This document shows positions 17,801 to 20,570 of a stretch of DNA of 20,570 nt, in pieces; the first letter of the stretch is position 1, and each line of letters begins with the position of its first letter. The DNA is from B8-G4 sp033720735. GTDB taxonomy: Bacteria > Bacteroidota > Bacteroidia > Chitinophagales > Saprospiraceae. A model generated the notes under the pieces. The model searched no databases. It was not told the origin of the DNA and saw only the letters and a list, made by a program, of their open reading frames with translations. The stretch spans positions 1 through 20,570 of the forward strand of contig JAWWBX010000047.1 of the NCBI GenBank assembly GCA_033720735.1, read 5' to 3'. A program made the translations under genes and the position numbers.

Positions 17801-18401
17801 CATCGGGGTTGAATTCGGCATCCGGGCAGCAGTCGTAGTTGATGTCGCCGAGGTTGCCGTAGGTGCCATTGCGGATGGCCTCTGCGAGATCATCGTGTTG
17901 TTGCTTCAACTTTTCTGCTTCTTTCAGCAGGTCCATCATTTGCTCGAACACGGCAAGCATCTCATTGAGCCAGTCGGTTTGCCCTGCAAACCGCTTGATA
18001 AACTCCTTGAGATCGTCGATGGTGTTCTGCAGGTACTGTGATTCGGGCAGGCCGTCCTTCGTGAGACGTGGCCCGCCATTGAGATCACCAATCCCCCATT
18101 CGCGGAGCACGCGGTCCGTCTCACCCTGCATATCCATGAGCAGGTCAATGCGATCCTGTCGGTCGTCGAGATGCTTGTCGATCGCGCGTTGCAAGGCCTG
18201 CATCTGGGCGTCGATATCACGCTTCATCTGGAACGGCTGCAGCAGCTTCTCCATGCTGTTGGTACAGGGGGCGCAGTCATTTTCTTTCTGGGTGATCGAT
18301 CCGAGGAACGTGTCGCAGTCATCCTGAGTGTGTGCCGGGAAAACGATGAGCAGTGCGATGGCCAGAAAGGCGAGCACAGTGAATGGACGGTTTGGCTTCA
18401 T
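14874..18401 (-). CDS. Large secreted protein of unknown function (1175 aa)
   Basis: I do not recognise this protein. Visible: a signal peptide (1-25, ends AHTQ), then helical, coiled-coil-prone regions rich in D, E, K and L (about 48-100, 118-180, 205-260); a Gly/Ala/Ser-rich stretch (303-326); a hydrophobic helical region (about 370-435) that could touch a membrane; and a beta-rich part from about 440 onward. Cysteines come in clusters: DCAPC (42-46), CYC (521-523), CPCEASC (791-797), CPDDC (843-847), CFC (895-897) and CC (919-920). The motif VR[FY]xCxC occurs twice (517-523, 891-897), suggesting a duplicated beta domain. The C-terminal 120 residues are again helical. ATG 18401 was chosen because it begins the signal peptide. 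It precedes the SprB-repeat gene by 19 bp on the same strand, so the two products are probably made together and act at the cell surface. Real coding is very likely; function is open. Confidence 0.8.
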   Translation of the reverse strand: MKPNRPFTVLAFLAIALLIVFPAHTQDDCDTFLGSITQKENDCAPCTNSMEKLLQPFQMKRDIDAQMQALQRAIDKHLDDRQDRIDLLMDMQGETDRVLREWGIGDLNGGPRLTKDGLPESQYLQNTIDDLKEFIKRFAGQTDWLNEMLAVFEQMMDLLKEAEKLKQQHDDLAEAIRNGTYGNLGDINYDCCPDAEFNPDEPVDLDKLLDDLAALDEARRDYRSRLADQIVAATESMISLLSQRAEEEKEATERRDQFADGLFALIGNKITEGISAGITSALEGMGYELGSTERTAIEAFANAVSTAATSTGTGGGLGGAAGSASSQIIDLALEGMSPADREAIAMISDAVLSEIASAVVDKAIGDAIKNKVANFLMKGAASGAGLPIMLFEKLVTVPLYLWAERDMLILRGGFDRILLGLLKSIRLMYVAVPASPYSDYVDALGTVTICLPEQHFDPEDPEAMKRALLEAAFPGKNLTTLGENERAEMSTDNNGIRFMEYMIPVSKYSNQRLRCKVRFNCYCGQKLKKIYTTEPANRPIKPEDIRSTGETIGPVAEATARNPYPDTVRLTIGPGLITSDSVHQAYIIPDPIVVYIPPLQSVRFPIEAVCVRDDLPPYPEGDTLTPIDTWIPVFPEDIPRGPEIYHPSTPLDVVNRPEEAAPIIYEITKDIIETIDSLSLIDGIPKSQLSGDKERERISFKQQVVWNEVAELENRPGRKLAFKENARNQISEGLGRPYSDLPTETQEQVDVSLEEVFSIIVLIGEEAKDKPRNPAPVTEPTQAPPVSERDCPCEASCSLGPIRVLNVTHHTELTASAMHWHDGDPNTRNVQLQIPIPTVTNPCPDDCDGDQLVEVRLVPQYRDARLNTTTEWSDEPLTTDLLGPGEIRVEVRYTCFCDGETCAEQTALRTIRLTEPNDCCDTFRDEQDGRIRFAMNNGQSVEISGNTLRVRANGVDQTFELNYNIEALFCHLGDEQIIGALVQTASSRSSEGGLDEQHSSSDMIISHTSDPTSGAPHYKLTFSQTVNGREFQISISIDEERCIFDVSGLVNNQILEHAGPPIYTPSEFRRYLDRLFRSWRDDEVFIAQSENDAVLRRWLQSMFFAYLQLQKAADDPSYDQVARQWRSRLVQALEFELNNQGVSPHYKPALRALLNAVQQNADSIEIVRAFFGAAF

Positions 18402-18435
18402 AGCTCCAGTTTTTCGGAGGCATTGATGGGAAGAT

Positions 18436-18486
18436 GTCAACGCATTTCCCCTTTACCTATGTCCAAATTGCTTCGAGGTAAACGTC
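18436..18486 (-). promoter_or_regulatory. Possible promoter/LytTR-like half-sites upstream of the 1175-aa gene
   Basis: On the minus strand, TTTG (18467-18464) is followed after 18 bp by ATGCGTTG (18445-18438), a poor match to the Bacteroidota TTTG/TAnnTTTG promoter. Two LytTR-like 9-mers, GACGTTTAC (18486-18478) and TGCGTTGAC (18444-18436), are 42 bp apart, twice the usual period. Either reading is weak. Confidence 0.2.
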
Positions 18487-18508
18487 GGCATGAGAAGTTA
18501 CGGGATTT

Positions 18509-18588
18509 TTGTTCAAGTGCCCAAGTGTTCAAGTGCCCAAGTGTTCAAGTGCCCAAGTGATCAAGTGCCCGAGTGCCTGAGTGCCCAA
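18509..18588 (+). repeat. Tandem 8-bp repeat GTGyyCAA (10 units)
   Basis: Ten consecutive 8-mers starting with GTG or a one-base variant. The first six alternate GTGTTCAA and GTGCCCAA, forming a 16-bp higher-order unit, and the last four are degenerate (GTGATCAA, GTGCCCGA, GTGCCTGA, GTGCCCAA). It is intergenic, between the 1175-aa gene and the DUF2059 gene. Such arrays change length by slippage. Confidence 0.9.
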
Positions 18589-18590
18589 GT

Positions 18591-18647
18591 GGGTTCATGT
18601 GCATGCCCTGAAGTCGAAGCGTATCGGAGTCGTATCGGGTTCATGTG
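18591..18647 (+). repeat. Direct repeats next to the tandem array
   Basis: GGGTTCATGTG occurs at 18591-18601 and 18637-18647. Between them GTATCGG occurs at 18621-18627 and 18632-18638. No gene is visible here; the region seems to collect short duplications. Confidence 0.6.
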
Positions 18648-18660
18648 GTCAGGATTTAAC

Positions 18661-18702
18661 CCAATAGCGAACAGCCAACAGCCAATGGCCAATAGCCACT
18701 AA
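18661..18702 (+). repeat. Tandem 7-bp repeat CCAAyAG (6 units)
   Basis: Six consecutive heptamers: CCAATAG, CGAACAG, CCAACAG, CCAATGG, CCAATAG, CCACTAA. The last unit contains the TAG stop (minus strand) of the DUF2059 gene, so the array abuts and slightly enters that gene. Heptamer arrays between genes are common in some bacterial groups. Confidence 0.85.
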
Positions 18703-19121
18703 TACCCTTTCTCCTTGAGTTTTTGCTGTATGCGCTCCCCGAGCATGGCGCCCCATTCCTGGCCGATGAGCATCGCTTCGCTGGTGATGGACGGAAGCAC
18801 TCTTACGGCCTTCTGGCCCAGTGGCGTCCGGTAAAATTCGGTAAGTCCAAGGACCTCCTCGTGTGTATAGTATTTCATGTACACCGGAACGATCAGATCG
18901 ACCAGGTCGGATGGACTGACCTCTTTCTTGAATTCTTCCCAGAACTCGTCAGGGGCATCGTAGTGGGGCTGAAGCATTCCGACCATCTGATCAATTACCT
19001 GAATGGCCATTTCGGCAGTCCCGGTAAGTTCAAGGAATTTGCGCGTGTCCCGTTCAAAATCGGTTTGAGCAAGGGTTGTTCCGCTGAGCGCGAAGCAAAA
19101 TGAAATCAGTAAGTATTTCAT
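18699..19121 (-). CDS. DUF2059-type small exported protein
   Basis: 140-residue protein with a signal peptide (1-19, ending TLAQ) and a helical body. Residues 73-110 (LVDLIVPVYMKYYTHEEV, FYRTPLGQKAV) match the core pattern of the DUF2059 family: repeated helices with a conserved pattern of Y, E, F and a terminal-loop GQK. The family's function is not established; members are periplasmic. The start ATG 19121 gives a complete signal peptide. It appears to be a single gene: 261 bp separate it from the upstream lipoprotein gene, and the region contains a hairpin and an inverted repeat. The stop codon lies inside a heptamer repeat. Confidence 0.85.
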   Translation of the reverse strand: MKYLLISFCFALSGTTLAQTDFERDTRKFLELTGTAEMAIQVIDQMVGMLQPHYDAPDEFWEEFKKEVSPSDLVDLIVPVYMKYYTHEEVLGLTEFYRTPLGQKAVRVLPSITSEAMLIGQEWGAMLGERIQQKLKEKGY

Positions 19122-19261
19122 GGCAAAAGGGATTAGGTGGATTGTTAAAATACGAAGAATTGCAGGTTACAGCGGATCGCTTTTCAGTGTTAAGAGAGTA
19201 TAATGGAAGAGATGTGTTAAATCCTCAAGACCATCAGACATATTAGAAAATTGTCATGTGG

Positions 19262-19325
19262 TCGTATTTCTACGAAATACCTGCTTGAGTCAGATGCGAT
19301 GAAGGTGCCGCGTCATCGTATTTCT
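19262..19325. promoter_or_regulatory. Inverted repeat GTATTTC-TAC-GAAATAC and repeated TCGTATTTCT
   Basis: A perfect inverted repeat with 7-bp arms and a 3-bp centre lies at 19264-19280. Its left half, TCGTATTTCT (19262-19271), recurs at 19316-19325, and the complement AAATACGA appears at 19148-19155. Located between the DUF2059 gene and the lipoprotein gene; it could be an operator for the DUF2059 gene, whose start is 140 bp away. The rest of 19122-19382 is AT-rich with no gene. Confidence 0.35.
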
Positions 19326-19350
19326 TTCCGGATTACATGGTCTTTGTACG

Positions 19351-19379
19351 GGTCGCCCGGCATTCTGCATACCGCGACC
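19351..19379 (-). terminator. Strong hairpin after the lipoprotein gene
   Basis: On the minus strand GGTCG-CGGTAT pairs with ATGCCG and CGACC around a 5-nt loop, with a two-base bulge (11 pairs, one G-T). It begins three bases after the TAG stop of the lipoprotein gene. No U-run follows, as with the hairpin at 114-139. Confidence 0.5.
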
Positions 19380-19382
19380 GCT

Positions 19383-20324
19383 CTACTCACCACCAGCCAC
19401 CTCAAAGGTCTTCAGCATGCCGATCGAATCCGCCTTGGGCACCTCCGCAATGAAGGCATACCGGCCCGGATCCAGTTGGACGTGAAAGTATCCGGTTTGC
19501 CCGGCCGGCATCTCATGGATGCCACCGAGGAACTCAGCCGGGGTGGGGGTCTCGAGTCCGGCTGGCTGTGACCAGTCCATCCAGGCAGCAACCCCACGAA
19601 GGTCGGTGGTGTCGTGTACCCTGAAAAGGTGGACATCATGACCGAGAAAGTTTTCGTAGAGTTTTTGGTCCAGGTATTTCACTGCGATGGTATGGGCACC
19701 GGGTGGAATGTCTCCTGACCATTGGATTCCCTGGTCTGATGACAGGTTGATCTGTACCGTCGGCTCCGGCTCCACACCTTCAGAGGCTTGCTCCAACACC
19801 TCGATCTGATGCACCATGCCGTTGAATTCGGGGCTGGGGTTGTAGGAGTGAAAGACGCCAGTAGTCTTGATATAGCATTCGACCAGGTAGGTGCCGGGCT
19901 CCAGATACATGGTGGCCTCGGCAGTCTTGCCCGGCGAGATCATGCCGGGTCCGCCCAGAAAGACAATACCACCGAACCACTCGGGCAGTTCGAACCCCAT
20001 GTCCTGAGCACTCAGTGGCTTGCCGTTGATATTGTCCATGATGTTCTGGAAAACCGGCGCGATCTCGTCCTGCTGGTCTTGCAGGGTCTTGCCTTCCGGG
20101 AGCCGCTCGACGATGGCAAAGTGGATCATCGGCGAGTTGTTGATAAAGCGGAAAGTCGTCCATCCGGAGGGGATCTCGGAGGGGCCCTCAAACTGCATGG
20201 CGGTGGTCACGATCTCGACCAGGTGTCCGGGTGGAGGGGGAGGCTCGGTATTGGTCTCGGTGGCTGGACTGCAGGCGAAAGACGTGAGCAGGCAAATTGC
20301 GAAAAATGGAATACAGCGGTGCAT
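19383..20324 (-). CDS. Lipoprotein with two cupredoxin-like domains
   Basis: 313-residue exported protein. The N terminus is a lipoprotein signal with probable lipidated C18 (LLTSFAC), followed by a proline-rich linker (27-33). Two similar halves follow, about 35-177 and 188-309. Each has a strand pair after a Pro-Gly/Ser-Gly turn (IPSGWTTFRFINN; IPPGAHTIAVKY), a histidine, an acidic insert and an ending of the form PGxY...GM...EV. Half 1 carries H68, C150, H159 and M170, the order of ligands in type-1 copper cupredoxins (GTYLVEC, then H, then GM), though the C-to-H spacing is longer than in plastocyanin. Half 2 keeps GRY and GM but has lost Cys and His. Role is probably periplasmic or surface binding; copper binding is inference. 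ATG 20324 was chosen for the signal; the frame is open to 20414 but that adds unlikely sequence. Confidence 0.75.
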   Translation of the reverse strand: MHRCIPFFAICLLTSFACSPATETNTEPPPPPGHLVEIVTTAMQFEGPSEIPSGWTTFRFINNSPMIHFAIVERLPEGKTLQDQQDEIAPVFQNIMDNINGKPLSAQDMGFELPEWFGGIVFLGGPGMISPGKTAEATMYLEPGTYLVECYIKTTGVFHSYNPSPEFNGMVHQIEVLEQASEGVEPEPTVQINLSSDQGIQWSGDIPPGAHTIAVKYLDQKLYENFLGHDVHLFRVHDTTDLRGVAAWMDWSQPAGLETPTPAEFLGGIHEMPAGQTGYFHVQLDPGRYAFIAEVPKADSIGMLKTFEVAGGE

Positions 20325-20360
20325 GACGACAAGTTTGAGTGAACGATGTTGGGTGATCCG

Positions 20361-20397
20361 ACTTTCGTGAAAGTTACGTGATGCAGCGTTGGCAACG
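20361..20397. promoter_or_regulatory. Two short dyads upstream of the lipoprotein gene
   Basis: ACTTTC-GT-GAAAGT at 20361-20374 and CGTTG-G-CAACG at 20387-20397 lie 37-73 bp before the lipoprotein start. Their position suits an operator near the promoter. TATCGTTG on the minus strand (20401-20394) resembles a Bacteroidota -7 box, but no TTTG sits at the expected distance. Confidence 0.25.
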
Positions 20398-20514
20398 ATA
20401 TGCCACTTTATCAAAGGCCGTAATGTGGAATGTTTGGTGTAGTAGACTATACGAATGGAGAAGCTGCTTTACGTTGAAGGGGGCGATTTAACCTCTGACA
20501 AAGGCCCACAATTC

Positions 20515-20532
20515 CGCCGAAGGGCTTCGTCG
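20515..20532 (-). other. Hairpin 7 bp downstream of the tRNA 3' end
   Basis: CGCCGAAG (20515-20522) and CTTCGTCG (20525-20532) form a stem with one mismatch. On the minus strand it follows the tRNA CCA end by 7 nt, where a processing or termination element could be. There is no U-run. GGCCCAC at 20503-20509 is also the complement of GTGGGCC in the tRNA acceptor end. Confidence 0.3.
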
Positions 20533-20539
20533 CAAAGGT

Positions 20540-20570
20540 TGGTGGGCCCAGCAGGACTTGAACCTGCGAC
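20540..20570 (-). tRNA. 3' end of a tRNA (partial, isotype unknown)
   Basis: Minus strand, read toward lower coordinates: three bases GTC (probably the end of the variable region), the T arm GCAGG-TTCAAGT-CCTGC (20567-20551), the acceptor 3' strand TGGGCCC (20550-20544), discriminator A (20543) and CCA (20542-20540). The T stem has five perfect pairs and the loop carries the standard TTCAA. The acceptor implies a 5' end of GGGCCCA/G. The anticodon lies outside the window, so no amino acid can be named. The CCA appears to be genome-encoded, although it could be chance. Confidence 0.85.

Noticed and set aside
14874..18401. Pore-forming toxin call for the 1175-aa protein
   Set aside because: A Gly/Ala-rich stretch and a hydrophobic helix are suggestive only; no toxin family motif and no immunity-type small gene next to it.
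18509..18588. CRISPR array
   Set aside because: The units are 8 bp and contiguous, with no spacers and no cas genes nearby; it is a simple tandem repeat.

Overview
The window looks like a Bacteroidota chromosome fragment, most likely of the Saprospiria/Lewinella type. The reasons are SprB-type repeats in a large surface protein, a propeller-Y_Y_Y-LytS sensor kinase paired with a LytTR regulator, weak or absent Shine-Dalgarno sequences, and short tandem repeats between operons. Base composition is moderately GC-rich by eye. No insertion sequence, phage gene, CRISPR array or rRNA is visible. The taxonomic call is an inference from gene families, not from a marker gene.

Layout. (1) Positions 141-4435, minus strand: a tightly packed four-gene cassette, transcribed HAD phosphatase, membrane-anchored PHP/CehA-type metallohydrolase, 2OG-Fe(II) oxygenase, ArnT/PMT-type glycosyltransferase. 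It ends in a GC-rich hairpin at 114-139. (2) 4498-6604: a secreted endonuclease/exonuclease/phosphatase-family enzyme (plus) and an MFS transporter (minus) whose 3' ends overlap by 32 bp. (3) 6605-6972: a 368-bp control region with a perfect inverted repeat and a LytTR-like direct repeat, shared by the MFS gene and the response regulator. (4) 6973-10911, plus: a response regulator and sensor kinase 3 bp apart. (5) 10919-18401, minus: two very large secreted proteins, probably one transcript. The first (1175 aa) is unrecognised; the second (1311 aa) has three copies of an approximately 250-residue Ig/SprB super-module and ends in a stretch that looks like an outer-membrane beta-barrel. (6) 18509-18702: a cluster of 8-bp and 7-bp tandem repeats. 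(7) 18699-20324, minus: a small DUF2059 protein and a lipoprotein that appears to be a tandem cupredoxin-like duplication. (8) 20540-20570: the 3' end of a tRNA running off the window.

How it may work together. The first cassette points to envelope glycolipid or glycan modification: a lipid-linked sugar transferase at the membrane plus an oxygenase and two phosphoesterase-type hydrolases. The two-component system senses something in the periplasm and probably regulates its own promoter region. The 1175/1311-aa pair is the best candidate for an undescribed surface system: a large cysteine-containing secreted protein translated just before a repeat protein that may carry its own membrane anchor. 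These links are inferences from gene order and domain features only.
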